Positions 9,113-22,599 of a stretch of 64,000 bases of DNA are shown in pieces. The notes beneath the pieces are model-generated. The model searched no databases. It was not told the DNA's origin and saw only the letters and a list, made by a program, of their open reading frames with translations. The position numbers were made by a program, and so were the translations under genes. Each line of letters opens with the position of its first letter. Position 1 is the stretch's first letter. The stretch is from Nocardioides nematodiphilus (lineage in GTDB: Bacteria > Actinomycetota > Actinomycetes > Propionibacteriales > Nocardioidaceae), in the NCBI RefSeq assembly GCF_020216525.1, contig NZ_JAIWOY010000004.1, forward strand, positions 62,001 to 126,000, written 5' to 3'.

Positions 9113-10009
9113 GTGACCGTCTCCGAGCTGCGGCTCGCCACCCTGCCCAGCGGGATCGAGCTGTGCTACCAGACCTTCGGCGACCCCGCCGACGAGCCGC
9201 TGTTGCTCGTCATGGGCCTGAGCTGCTCGATGGTGTGGTGGCACGACGCGCTGTGCGAGGAGTTGGCCGCCGCCGGGTTCCACGTCATCCGCTTCGACAA
9301 CCGCGACGTCGGTCGCTCCTCGAAGCTGTCCGGCCGCACCACCATCCAGATGATGACCCGCGCCTTCGCGGGCCTGCCGACGCGCGCGGTCTACTGGATC
9401 TCCGACATGACCGTCGACGCGGTGGGCCTGCTCGACGTGCTCGGCATCGAGCGCGCGCACGTCTGCGGGGTCTCCATGGGCGGCATGATCGCCCAGACGA
9501 TGGCCGTCGAGCACCCCACCCGGGTCGCTTCCCTGGTCTCGATCATGTCGACGACCGGCGGGCGGCGCGTCGGCTGGCAGCACCCGGTCGTGCTGCCGAT
9601 GATGCTGCGTCCTGCGGCCGCCGATCGCGAGGGGTACGTGCAGCGCAGCGTGGCCATGTGGCAGCTGATCGGATCCCCCGGCTACCGCATCCCGGTCGAG
9701 GACCTGCGCGCGACCGCCGAGGCGTCCTGGGAGCACGGCGTCTCCGCCGCCGGCGTCGGACGCCAGACCATGGCGGTGCTCACGCAGCCCAACCGCGCCC
9801 GCGCGCTCTCCCGGGTCACGGCGCCGACCGCCGTGGTTCACGGCACGGCCGACCGGATGGTGCACGTCTCCGGCGGACGTGCCACCGCCCGCGCGATCCC
9901 GGATGCGGAGCTGCGGCTCATCGAGGGCATGGGACACGACCTGCCCCGCGAGCTGTGGCCGACGTACGTCGACGTCATCCGCCAGACGGCCGAGCGCGCC
10001 CGTCACTGA
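9113..10009 (+). CDS. alpha/beta-fold hydrolase
   Basis: 298-aa soluble hydrolase with a complete catalytic triad: nucleophile elbow GVSMGG, acid in HGTADRMV and histidine in GMGHDLP. The oxyanion region reads LLLVMGLSCSMVWW and the strand-turn RFDNRDVGRSS is typical of the esterase/epoxide hydrolase-like group. It starts with GTG four bases after glpX and is probably co-transcribed. The substrate cannot be predicted. A strong stem-loop follows the gene. Confidence 0.85.
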   Translation: MTVSELRLATLPSGIELCYQTFGDPADEPLLLVMGLSCSMVWWHDALCEELAAAGFHVIRFDNRDVGRSSKLSGRTTIQMMTRAFAGLPTRAVYWISDMTVDAVGLLDVLGIERAHVCGVSMGGMIAQTMAVEHPTRVASLVSIMSTTGGRRVGWQHPVVLPMMLRPAAADREGYVQRSVAMWQLIGSPGYRIPVEDLRATAEASWEHGVSAAGVGRQTMAVLTQPNRARALSRVTAPTAVVHGTADRMVHVSGGRATARAIPDAELRLIEGMGHDLPRELWPTYVDVIRQTAERARH

Positions 10010-10025
10010 GCCCAGGAAATGGCGG

Positions 10026-10058
10026 AACGGCGCCGACCCACGAGGGGGCGGCGCCGTT
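10026..10058 (+). terminator. stem-loop terminator after the glpX-hydrolase operon
   Basis: Perfect 10-bp inverted repeat AACGGCGCCG / CGGCGCCGTT with a 13-base loop, 16 bases after the hydrolase stop and just before the convergent ABC ATPase gene. There is a short T-rich trace only, so it may act in both directions as a GC-rich actinobacterial terminator. Confidence 0.65.
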
Positions 10059-10088
10059 CTGCGTCGTGACGAGGTCACTCGGAGAGGG

Positions 10089-11168
<1,080 letters not shown>

Positions 11169-11233
11169 GTTGAATCTCTCCTTCACCGGCAGGTACGTGC
11201 CGGACGATCCTTAGTGAAGTGCCACCCACTCGG

Positions 11234-11251
11234 GTGACCGGGGTCACTCTA
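11234..11251 (-). promoter_or_regulatory. probable promoter and dyad for the MalK-type ATPase
   Basis: On the minus strand TAGAGT (11246-11251) resembles a -10 hexamer; the predicted RNA would have a leader of about 70 bases carrying the AAGGAG site. It overlaps the perfect dyad GTGACC-GG-GGTCAC at 11234-11247, a plausible operator position. No convincing -35 was assigned. Confidence 0.3.
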
Positions 11252-11337
11252 CTTGATCGTTCCAACGCCTGCCCACCCACCTGGCGGATCGCCCTCCACT
11301 CGCCAAGATTCGCAATTGGCTCTGGACGGCGGTCCTC

Positions 11338-11369
11338 ACACAGGGCTACACCTGTGTCATAGGTAACAT
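11338..11369 (+). promoter_or_regulatory. operator-like inverted repeat and -10 upstream of the sugar-binding lipoprotein
   Basis: The perfect 7-bp arms ACACAGG and CCTGTGT (11338-11344, 11351-11357) are separated by 6 bases, followed by TAACAT (11364-11369) as a likely -10 hexamer about 20 bases before the GTG start. A sugar-responsive LacI- or ROK-type repressor could bind here, but no such regulator gene is in the window. Confidence 0.35.
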
Positions 11370-11389
11370 CCTCCGTTCTCGGTAAGGCG

Positions 11390-12694
11390 GTGCCGGTGAA
11401 GCGATCTCGACGAGGGAAAGCGCTCGCCGCCGTCGCGGCCGCGATGCTGGTCTCCACCACGTTGGCAGCCTGCGGCTCCTCGGATGGCCGGGTCCAGCTG
11501 ACCTGGTACATCAACCCGGACAGCGGCGGCCAGGCGGCGGTCGCCAAGAACTGCAGCACCGACACGTACGACATCTCGACGCAGGTGCTGCCCCAGGACG
11601 CCAGCCAGCAGCGCATCCAGCTGGCCAGGCGCCTCGCCGCCCATGACAGCGGCATCGACCTCATGAGCATCGACCCGCCCTACACCGCGGAGTTCGCGAA
11701 CGCCGGCTTCCTCGCCCCGATCCCCCAGGACCTGCAGGACGCGATCAAGAACGGCGGTGGTCCCACCGACGGTCCGCCGAAGGCGTTCGGCGGCGCGGTC
11801 GACGCGGCGACCTGGGACGGCAAGGTCGTGGCCTTCCCCTTCTGGTCGAACACGCAGGTGCTCTGGTACCGCAAGTCCTTCGCCCAGAAGGCCGGCATCG
11901 ACATGACCAAGCCGGTCACCTGGGACCAGATCATCGACGCGGCCGCGAAGAACGGCGGGCGCATCGGCGTGCAGGCCAACAAGTACGAGGGCTACGTGGT
12001 GTGGATCAACGCCCTGATCTCGGGCGCCGGCGGGTCGATCATCCAGGACGCGCAGAAGGGCGTCGACGCGACCATCACGATCGACTCCGACGCGGGCAAG
12101 GCGGCTGCGGCGGTCATCAGCAAGCTCGCGCACTCCCCCGCCGCGCCGCCCGACCTCTCGGTGTCGAACGAGGGCACCGCTGGCGCCACCTTCGGCGGGC
12201 CCAGCGGCTCGTTCCTCGTCAACTGGACCTACATCTTCCACAACTACGACGCGACCTCGCCGGACGTCGCCAAGGACATCGGCTACACGATGTATCCCCA
12301 GACGGTTGCGGGCAAGGACGCGCGTCCGCCGTACGGCGGCATCGGCATCGGCGTCAGCAAGTACTCCGGCCACATCGACGAGGCGATGAAGGCTGCGGCC
12401 TGCATTACCAACCCCAAGAACCAGGGCGTCAACGCCGACATGACGGGCAACATGCCCTCCAGCGCGGACGGCTACGCCTACCCGGCACTCGCCAAGAGCT
12501 ACCCCGCCGACCTGCTCAAGCTCTTCCAGGACAGCGTCGAGGCGGCTGCGCCGCGGTCGGTGACGCCGTACTGGAGCGACATCTCCAGCGCGATCCAGAG
12601 CACGTGGCACCCGCCGGCGTCGGTCGGCGAGAGCACACCGAAGAGCTCGGCGTCGTTCATCGACGAGGTCCTGCACGGAAAGAGGCTGCTATGA
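11390..12694 (+). CDS. sugar ABC transporter substrate-binding lipoprotein (trehalose/maltose type)
   Basis: Extracytoplasmic binding protein of about 434 aa. The N-terminus has basic residues (KRSRRGK), a hydrophobic stretch and lipobox LAAC, so it is anchored by a lipidated Cys near residue 28. The mature part is a type 1 solute-binding fold with QRIQLARRLAAHDSGIDLMSID and TAEFANAGFLAPI, which resembles mycobacterial LpqY and ThuE trehalose-binding proteins. The exact sugar is inferred only. GTG codons at 11390 and 11396 both fit; the first is used. The stop overlaps the next ATG (ATGA). Confidence 0.88.
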   Translation: MPVKRSRRGKALAAVAAAMLVSTTLAACGSSDGRVQLTWYINPDSGGQAAVAKNCSTDTYDISTQVLPQDASQQRIQLARRLAAHDSGIDLMSIDPPYTAEFANAGFLAPIPQDLQDAIKNGGGPTDGPPKAFGGAVDAATWDGKVVAFPFWSNTQVLWYRKSFAQKAGIDMTKPVTWDQIIDAAAKNGGRIGVQANKYEGYVVWINALISGAGGSIIQDAQKGVDATITIDSDAGKAAAAVISKLAHSPAAPPDLSVSNEGTAGATFGGPSGSFLVNWTYIFHNYDATSPDVAKDIGYTMYPQTVAGKDARPPYGGIGIGVSKYSGHIDEAMKAAACITNPKNQGVNADMTGNMPSSADGYAYPALAKSYPADLLKLFQDSVEAAAPRSVTPYWSDISSAIQSTWHPPASVGESTPKSSASFIDEVLHGKRLL

Positions 12695-13641
12695 CGACGC
12701 TGACGACTCCCGCGGCGTCGAGCGCCGCGAGCAAGCGGTCGCCGGTCAGCGACCGGAGCATCGCCGAGAACCGGCTGGGCCAGCGCCTCATCGCCCCTGC
12801 GGTGATCCTCATGCTCATCGTCACGGCGTGGCCCATGGTGCGGGCCCTCTACCTGTCACTGTTCCGCTACCGCCTGACGACGCCGGACGACCGGCAGTTC
12901 GTCTGGTTCCGCAACTACCTCACGGTCCTGGGCGACGGCCTGTTCTGGCGGGTCACCCTCAACACCGTGATCATCATGGTCGTGACCGTGGCGGTCGAGC
13001 TCGTCGTCGGCTTCGTCTTCGCGATGGTCATGCACCGGATCATCTTCGCGCGCGGCGTGATGCGGACCTCGATCCTCATCCCCTACGGCATCATCACGGT
13101 CGTCTCGGCCTTCGCCTGGCAGTTCACCTTCAGCATCAACAACGGCTGGGTCAACAGCTGGTTCGACTGGCTGCCGTGGATCAGCGCGGACACCAACTGG
13201 TACGGGGCGCACTGGCCGGCGATGTTCGCGATCATGGTCTCGGAGATCTGGAAGACGACGCCGTTCATGTCGCTGCTGCTGCTGGCCGGCCTGGCCCAGG
13301 TCAGCGAGGACATGCTGGAGGCCGCCCAGGTCGACGGGGCCACCTGGTGGCAGCGCCTCTTCAAGGTGATCCTGCCGAACATGCGGGCGGCGATCATGGT
13401 GGCGGTGCTGTTCCGCGCGCTCGACGCGTTCCGCATCTTCGACAACATCTACGTGATGACGAAGGGAGCGCAGAACACCGAGTCGTCGTCGTTCCTGACC
13501 TATCGCCAGGTCATCGAGCAGTTCCAGCTCGGGATGGGATCGGCTCTCTCGGTGCTGCTGTTCCTCACCGTCCTGCTGCTCGCCTTCCTCATCGTCAGGC
13601 TCTTCAGGGTGGATCTGGCCCAGGCGAGGGGGGAGGGCTGA
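12691..13641 (+). CDS. sugar ABC transporter permease 1 (MalF/SugA type)
   Basis: 316-aa inner-membrane subunit with about six transmembrane helices and a cytoplasmic N-terminal extension of 30 residues. The EAA loop that docks the ATPase is seen as EAAQVDGATWWQRLFKVILPN. It overlaps the binding-protein gene by 4 bases and the next permease by one base, so the operon is translationally coupled. Confidence 0.92.
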   Translation: MTTLTTPAASSAASKRSPVSDRSIAENRLGQRLIAPAVILMLIVTAWPMVRALYLSLFRYRLTTPDDRQFVWFRNYLTVLGDGLFWRVTLNTVIIMVVTVAVELVVGFVFAMVMHRIIFARGVMRTSILIPYGIITVVSAFAWQFTFSINNGWVNSWFDWLPWISADTNWYGAHWPAMFAIMVSEIWKTTPFMSLLLLAGLAQVSEDMLEAAQVDGATWWQRLFKVILPNMRAAIMVAVLFRALDAFRIFDNIYVMTKGAQNTESSSFLTYRQVIEQFQLGMGSALSVLLFLTVLLLAFLIVRLFRVDLAQARGEG

Positions 13642-14486
13642 TGCGTCAGCGGATGGGTGCTCTGCACTGGACCGGCTTCGCGGTGATCCTGGTCTGGTGT
13701 CTGCTGCCGGTCGCGTGGATCGTGTCGCTGTCGTTCAAGTCGCTCAACGAGACGACGGTGGGCAGCCCGCAGTTCCTGCCGAAGGACCCGACGTGGGCCA
13801 ACTACAAGGTCCTGCTCAACTGGAACGACCCCGCCGGGCACGACTTCATGCGGGCGCTGATCAACTCGTTCGGCATCGCGATCATCGCGACGTTCCTGTC
13901 GGTGATCTTCGCGACGCTGGCCGCCTACGCCATCGCCCGTCTGGAGTTCCGCGGCAAGCGGCTGGTGCTCTCGATGGCGCTGGCGATCGCGATGTTCCCG
14001 GTGGTCTCGCTGGTCGGCCCGTTGTTCGACATGTGGCGCACGTTCCACCTGTTCAACACCTGGCCCGGTCTGATCATCCCCTACATGACCTTCACGCTGC
14101 CGCTCGCGATCTGGACCCTGGCGGCGTTCTTCCGGGAGATCCCCTGGGAGATGGAGCAGGCGGCCCAGGTCGACGGCGCCACCTCCTGGCAGGCCTTCCG
14201 CAAGGTGATCGTCCCGCTCGCCGCGCCGGGCGTCTTCACCGCGGCGATCCTCACCTTCTTCTTCGCGTGGAACGAGTTCGTGCTCGCGATCTCGCTGACC
14301 TCGACGACCGGGTCGCGCACCGTCCCGGCCCAGATGTCGTTCTTCGTGGGGCCCGATCCGTTCAACCCGCCGTACACCCAGCTCGCCACCGCGTCGGTCA
14401 TCGTGACCATCCCGGTGATCGTCATCGTCCTGCTGTTCCAGCGCCGCATCGTCGCCGGTCTGACCTCCGGCGCAGTGAAGGGATGA
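13641..14486 (+). CDS. sugar ABC transporter permease 2 (MalG/SugB type)
   Basis: 281-aa second permease with six predicted helices; EAA loop QAAQVDGATSWQAFRKVIVP. The N-terminus (MRQRMGALHW) enters the membrane directly, as in MalG-type subunits. The ATG overlaps the stop of permease 1 (TGATG). It pairs with permease 1 to form the channel for the sugar delivered by the lipoprotein at 11390. Confidence 0.92.
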   Translation: MRQRMGALHWTGFAVILVWCLLPVAWIVSLSFKSLNETTVGSPQFLPKDPTWANYKVLLNWNDPAGHDFMRALINSFGIAIIATFLSVIFATLAAYAIARLEFRGKRLVLSMALAIAMFPVVSLVGPLFDMWRTFHLFNTWPGLIIPYMTFTLPLAIWTLAAFFREIPWEMEQAAQVDGATSWQAFRKVIVPLAAPGVFTAAILTFFFAWNEFVLAISLTSTTGSRTVPAQMSFFVGPDPFNPPYTQLATASVIVTIPVIVIVLLFQRRIVAGLTSGAVKG

Positions 14487-14490
14487 AGCC

Positions 14491-15711
14491 ATGGCCTCCA
14501 TCACCATGAAGAACATCGTCAAGCAGTACGGCGACGGCTTCCCCGCGGTCAACGACGTCACCATCGACGTCGCCGACGGCGAGTTCATGATCCTCGTCGG
14601 CCCGTCGGGGTGTGGGAAGTCGACCCTGCTGCGGATGATCGTCGGCCTGGAGGACATCACCTCCGGCGACATGCTGATCGGCGACAAACGCGTCAACGAC
14701 CTCGCACCTCGCGACCGGAAGCTGGCGATGGTCTTCCAGAACTACGCCCTATACCCGCACCTGAGCGTCTACGAGAACATCGCGTTCCCGCTGCGCCTGG
14801 CGGGCGCCCCCGACAAGGAGGTCGACGAGAAGGTCCGCGCCGCCGCCGAGACGCTCGAGCTCAACGAGCACCTCGAGCGCAAGCCGGCCAACCTGTCGGG
14901 CGGCCAGCGCCAGCGCGTCGCGATGGGGCGTGCGATCGTCCGCGACGCGGACGCGTTCCTCTTCGACGAGCCGCTGTCGAACCTGGACGCCAAGCTGCGT
15001 GGCCAGATGCGCACCGAGATCTCCCGGCTCCAGAAGCGACTCGGCATCACCACGGTCTACGTCACCCACGACCAGATCGAGGCGATGACGCTGGGTCACC
15101 GGGTCGCCGTGCTCAAGCGGGGCATCCTCCAGCAGCTCGCCACGCCGCGCGAGCTCTACGACAACCCGGCCAACCTCTTCGTCGCCGGCTTCATCGGCTC
15201 TCCCCCGATGAACTTCATGCCCGCGACCGTCGAGGGCACCACTCTCAAGCTGCCCTTCGGCGAGGTCGAGATCCCTGCGGAGAAGGCGCGCAAGGCAGCC
15301 GGGAAGGGCCTGCTGATCGCCGGCGTTCGGCCGGAGAGCTTCGCCGAGGCCGGCGCTGCGAACGCCCGCGACGTCTCCGAGGCGAACACCTTCGAGGCGA
15401 CCATCGACGTGGTCGAGTGGCTCGGCAACGAGACCTACGCCTACGTCCCCTTCGAGGCGCCGCCGGAGGTGCAGCGCCAGCTCGAGCAGCTGGAGCAGGA
15501 GCTCGACGGCGAGACCGTCCGCACCCAGCTGGTCATCACCCTCGACGGCGGCAGCGCGGTCCAGGCCGGCGACCGGATCAAGATCTGGATGGACGCCGCC
15601 AAGGTGCACCTCTTCGACCCGGCGACGTCGGAGAACCTCACCGTCGATCTCGAGCAGGCCGGACGCATCCCGGCGCTGCACGACGCCATGCCGGCGGCCG
15701 CGGACGGCTGA
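14491..15711 (+). CDS. sugar ABC transporter ATP-binding protein (SugC/MalK type)
   Basis: 406-aa ATPase with Walker A GPSGCGKSTLL, signature LSGGQRQRVAMGRAIV, Walker B AFLFDEPLSNLD, H-loop THDQIEAM and an extended C-terminal TOBE region (about 235-390) that includes a Gln/Glu-rich helix (VQRQLEQLEQELDGE). It starts 4 bases after permease 2, so it is the dedicated ATPase of this importer. Its presence makes the divergent ATPase at 10089 redundant or shared. Confidence 0.93.
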   Translation: MASITMKNIVKQYGDGFPAVNDVTIDVADGEFMILVGPSGCGKSTLLRMIVGLEDITSGDMLIGDKRVNDLAPRDRKLAMVFQNYALYPHLSVYENIAFPLRLAGAPDKEVDEKVRAAAETLELNEHLERKPANLSGGQRQRVAMGRAIVRDADAFLFDEPLSNLDAKLRGQMRTEISRLQKRLGITTVYVTHDQIEAMTLGHRVAVLKRGILQQLATPRELYDNPANLFVAGFIGSPPMNFMPATVEGTTLKLPFGEVEIPAEKARKAAGKGLLIAGVRPESFAEAGAANARDVSEANTFEATIDVVEWLGNETYAYVPFEAPPEVQRQLEQLEQELDGETVRTQLVITLDGGSAVQAGDRIKIWMDAAKVHLFDPATSENLTVDLEQAGRIPALHDAMPAAADG

Positions 15712-15739
15712 GCCGCCACCCGACCGCCGGCACCCCGGC

Positions 15740-19729
<3,990 letters not shown>

Positions 19730-19733
<4 letters not shown>

Positions 19734-20785
19734 CGGGTTCCTTCCGAGAGATCGGGCACGGGGACGGGGACGGGCAACAGCCGGCGCGGGTCGAGCGTGG
19801 GCTCGAGGCGGCCGTGGTCGAGGTGGTCGGCGATCAGCCGGGCGGTGAGCGGCGCGAGCAGCACGCCGTGCCGGAAGTGGCCGGCTGCGAGCACGACCGC
19901 GGGATCATGGGTCGGCCCGACGAGCGGCAGGTTGTCGCGGGTGCCCGGGCGGTCTCGGGCGGTGGCCTCGACCAGCTCGGCACGGTCGAGGCCCGGGAGG
20001 AGCCGGCGGGCCGCGTCGAGCAGGCGCCAGACGCCCTCGACGCTCGGCACCGGGGCGCCGCCGCGCTCGTCCTGGGTCGCACCGATGACGACCTCGCCGT
20101 GGCCCCCCACCGCGGCGCGCGGGACGACGTACACCTGCTCGCCGTGCACCCACGCGCGCAGTGTCCGCTCGGGCAGGTCGCCGGCCGCGACGCGCAGGCG
20201 CAGGATCTCGCCGCGCACACCTCGGACGAGTCGGGAGTACGGCGCGGGCAGCGTGGCGCCGGCCGCCACGACGGTGACCGCGGCGGTCTCCCCGCTCGGG
20301 GTGGCCAGCACCGGGACGCGCGTCAGCAGGGCTCCCACGACGGCTCGAGGGTCGACGCTGTGGTCCTGCGGCAGCAGCGCACCACCGACGATCCGGCCGA
20401 GCCGCGGCTCGTCCGCGAGCAGCTCGCGGCGACCCAGCTCGACGATCCGGTCGCCGGCGGCCCGGATCAGCGCGACCTGCCGGTCGAGGAGCTGCAGGTC
20501 ACCGTGGTCGGCCGCGGCCAGCAGCGTCCCACCGGTGTGCAGCGGCACGCCGAGCCGGTGGGCATAGGCCGGCCAGAGCGCGGCCGACGCACGGCCGACA
20601 GTGTGCACGGCGGCCTCGCCGTGCCACAGCTCGCCAGCCGGCGAGAGCATCCCGGCGGCGGCGTGCGAGGCGCCCGAGCCCGGTGTCGGGTCGACGACCT
20701 CGACGCGGCGGCCGCGGCGCAGCAGCTCCTCGGCCACCGCGAGGCCGACGATGCCGGCGCCGAGCACCCGGATGAGGCGCGTCAT
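19730..20785 (-). CDS. thiO: glycine oxidase ThiO
   Basis: FAD amine oxidase of the DAO family that turns glycine into iminoacetate (dehydroglycine) for ThiG. N-terminal Rossmann motif VLGAGIVGLAVAEELLRRG, substrate-domain ASHAAAGMLSPAGE, and the C-terminal FAD block LVGPTHDPAVVLAAGHFRHGVLLAPLTA. 351 aa, normal. Its use implies an oxygen-dependent thiazole route rather than ThiH. The start touches the thiE stop (one-base overlap), the end overlaps thiS. Confidence 0.93.
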
Positions 20786-21396
20786 CAGCCGACCGCCGCG
20801 ACGAGCTCCTTCGCTGCCTGGACCGGATCCGGATCTCGCCAGATCGCCCCGATGACGGCCACGCCGTGGGCGCCCGCCTCACCTGCTGCCGCGGCGGTGG
20901 CGGCGTCGATGCCGCCGATCGCGATCACCGGCAGGCCGGCGTCGGCGACCGCACGGATCGCGCCGGCCCCGAGGGGCTCGGGCAGCCCGGCCTTGGACCC
21001 GGTGGCCCGGATCGGGCCGAAGCCCGCGTAGTCCGCGCCCGCTGCCCGAGCCGCCACGATGTCCGTACGAGAGCGGCAGGTCGCCCCGATGACGAGGCCG
21101 GGACCGAGTCGGCGGGCCACCTCGATCGGCAGGTCGTCAGCGCCCAGATGGACACCGTCCGCGCCGGCGGCCAGGGCGACGTCGACGCGGTCGTCGACGA
21201 TCACGCAGGCATCGCCGACGAGCTCCCGGACGTGCCGGGTCAGGTCGATCAGCGCGCGCGTCGCAGCGACCTTGTCGCGGACCTGGAAGCCGGTGATCCC
21301 GGCCGCGGCGAGAGCCGGCAGCAGCGTCAGATCGTCGCCGGCCGAGACCAGGCAGAAGACACGTGGCAGCACGTGGGAGGGGAAAACGAGACCCAT
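20785..21396 (-). CDS. thiE: thiamine phosphate synthase ThiE
   Basis: Joins HMP-PP and thiazole phosphate to thiamine monophosphate. Canonical residues are present: GFQVRDK (pyrophosphate Lys/Arg), VDDRVDVALAAGADGVHLGADDLP, IGATCRSRTDIVAA and YAGFGPIRATGSKAG, ending with VIAIGGID. 203 aa. The ATG at 21396 follows an AAGGAG ribosome site that lies directly next to the TPP aptamer, so ligand binding can hide it. First gene of the seven-gene operon. Confidence 0.95.
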   Translation of the reverse strand: MGLVFPSHVLPRVFCLVSAGDDLTLLPALAAAGITGFQVRDKVAATRALIDLTRHVRELVGDACVIVDDRVDVALAAGADGVHLGADDLPIEVARRLGPGLVIGATCRSRTDIVAARAAGADYAGFGPIRATGSKAGLPEPLGAGAIRAVADAGLPVIAIGGIDAATAAAAGEAGAHGVAVIGAIWRDPDPVQAAKELVAAVG

Positions 21397-21408
21397 GGGG
21401 CGCTCCTT

Positions 21409-21493
21409 CGCTTCCTGCGCCGGCATGACCCGGATCAGGTTCGACGGTCGGAGCGGCTCCAGCTCCCTCTCAGCCCGCTGCCGCGGACTCCCG
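21409..21493 (-). promoter_or_regulatory. TPP riboswitch (THI element)
   Basis: Read on the minus strand, the element has the P1 strand GGGAGTCCG, the invariant GGCTGAGAGGGAG of the pyrimidine-binding half, CCGACCGTCGAACCTGATC with GGGTCATGCCGGCGCAGGAAG of the pyrophosphate-binding half, then GCGAAGGAGCG with the thiE ribosome site 2-3 bases beyond. The short distance and lack of a U-tract terminator favour translational control: TPP closes P1 and sequesters the AAGGAG. Its 5' 24 bases (21470-21493) are also coding sequence of the upstream flavoprotein. Confidence 0.95.
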
Positions 21494-22561
21494 TGGTGGA
21501 TGCGTCGACGCTAGCAGAGCCCGCACGGCCTTCGCCGCGGCCCTCCCTGCGCGGTTGCCGCCGATGGTGCTGGCCGAGGGGCCGTAGCCGACCAGCTGCA
21601 CACGTGGGTCGCGCGCGGCCGTGACGGCCGTCTGGACGTCGCTGGTGCCGGGCAGGAGCGCGACACCGCCGAGGCTCGTGCGCAGGCGCAGCGGCGCCAG
21701 GTGGTCGATGGCGGGCCGGAATCCGGTGGCCCACAGGATCACGTCGACGGCCTCGAAGGAGCCATCCGCCCAGCGGACGCCGTCCGGCTCGATCCGCTCG
21801 AACATCTCCCGGCGCTCGTACGCCCCGAGGCTGGCGGCCAGCTGCTCCTGGGGGCGCAGCGCCAGACCGGTCACGCTGACGACGCTCGCCGGCGGGCGTC
21901 CCTCGCGGACCCGGTCCAGGACCTTGCCGATGGCGGCCCGGCCGTCGAACTCCTCGAACCCCTCGCCTCCGATCCAGACCGGCTCGCGGCGGGTGACCCA
22001 CAGCGTGTCGGTGATCGGCGCGAGCTCGCCGAGGAACTGCACCGCCGAGGCGCCCCCGCCGACGACGAGCACCCGCTTGCCGCGGAAGTGGTCGCGGCCG
22101 GGGTAGGAGTGGGTGTGCAGCTGCTCGCCGCGGAAGGTCTCCGCGCCCGGGTAGTACGGGACGAAGGGGCGCGTCCAGGTGCCGGTGGCATTGATCAGGG
22201 TGCGGGTGAGCCAGGTCCGCTCGCCCGCGTGCACGGCGAGCAGCCCGCCCTCGTCGGTGACGCGGTCGACCTTCACGGGCCGCTCGACGGGCAGCGCGTG
22301 CTCGCGCTCGTAGGCAGCGAACCAGTCGGCGATCACGACGTTCGCGCGCGCGTGCGAGGTGCCGGGCGCAGGCGCGTCGGGCAGGTCGGCGACGCCGTGC
22401 ACGTCGGCCATGGTGAGCGAGTCCCAGCGGTGCTGCCACGCGCCGCCGGGCCGCTCGTCGCCGTCGAGCACGACGTGGTCGATGCCGAGTCGCTTGAGGT
22501 GGAACGACGCGGACAGCCCGCCCTGCCCGGCCCCGATGACGATCGCGTCGTACGTGTGCAC
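21470..22561 (-). CDS. FAD-dependent oxidoreductase (flavin monooxygenase-like)
   Basis: 363-aa flavoprotein with two dinucleotide folds: FAD motif VIGAGQGGLSASFHL at residues 8-22 and NAD(P) motif VLVVGGGASAVQFL near residue 165, plus LINATGTWTRP and ILWATGFRP. This is the layout of FMO/CzcO-type monooxygenases. It starts 38 bases after the ECF41 sigma gene; oxidoreductases are a common ECF41-associated class, so it may belong to that regulon. The stop codon TGA lies within the CTGAGA motif of the TPP aptamer, an unusual overlap. Confidence 0.85.
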   Translation of the reverse strand: MHTYDAIVIGAGQGGLSASFHLKRLGIDHVVLDGDERPGGAWQHRWDSLTMADVHGVADLPDAPAPGTSHARANVVIADWFAAYEREHALPVERPVKVDRVTDEGGLLAVHAGERTWLTRTLINATGTWTRPFVPYYPGAETFRGEQLHTHSYPGRDHFRGKRVLVVGGGASAVQFLGELAPITDTLWVTRREPVWIGGEGFEEFDGRAAIGKVLDRVREGRPPASVVSVTGLALRPQEQLAASLGAYERREMFERIEPDGVRWADGSFEAVDVILWATGFRPAIDHLAPLRLRTSLGGVALLPGTSDVQTAVTAARDPRVQLVGYGPSASTIGGNRAGRAAAKAVRALLASTHPPRESAAAG

Positions 22562-22599
22562 GACCGGATCAACACCGGCCCGGCCGTGCTCATGCCCGC

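Noticed and set aside
12001-12690. N-terminal extension of the first sugar permease into the binding-protein gene
   Set aside because: The extension is a shifted frame of the conserved lipoprotein; the ATG at 12691 overlaps the lipoprotein stop as expected for a coupled operon.
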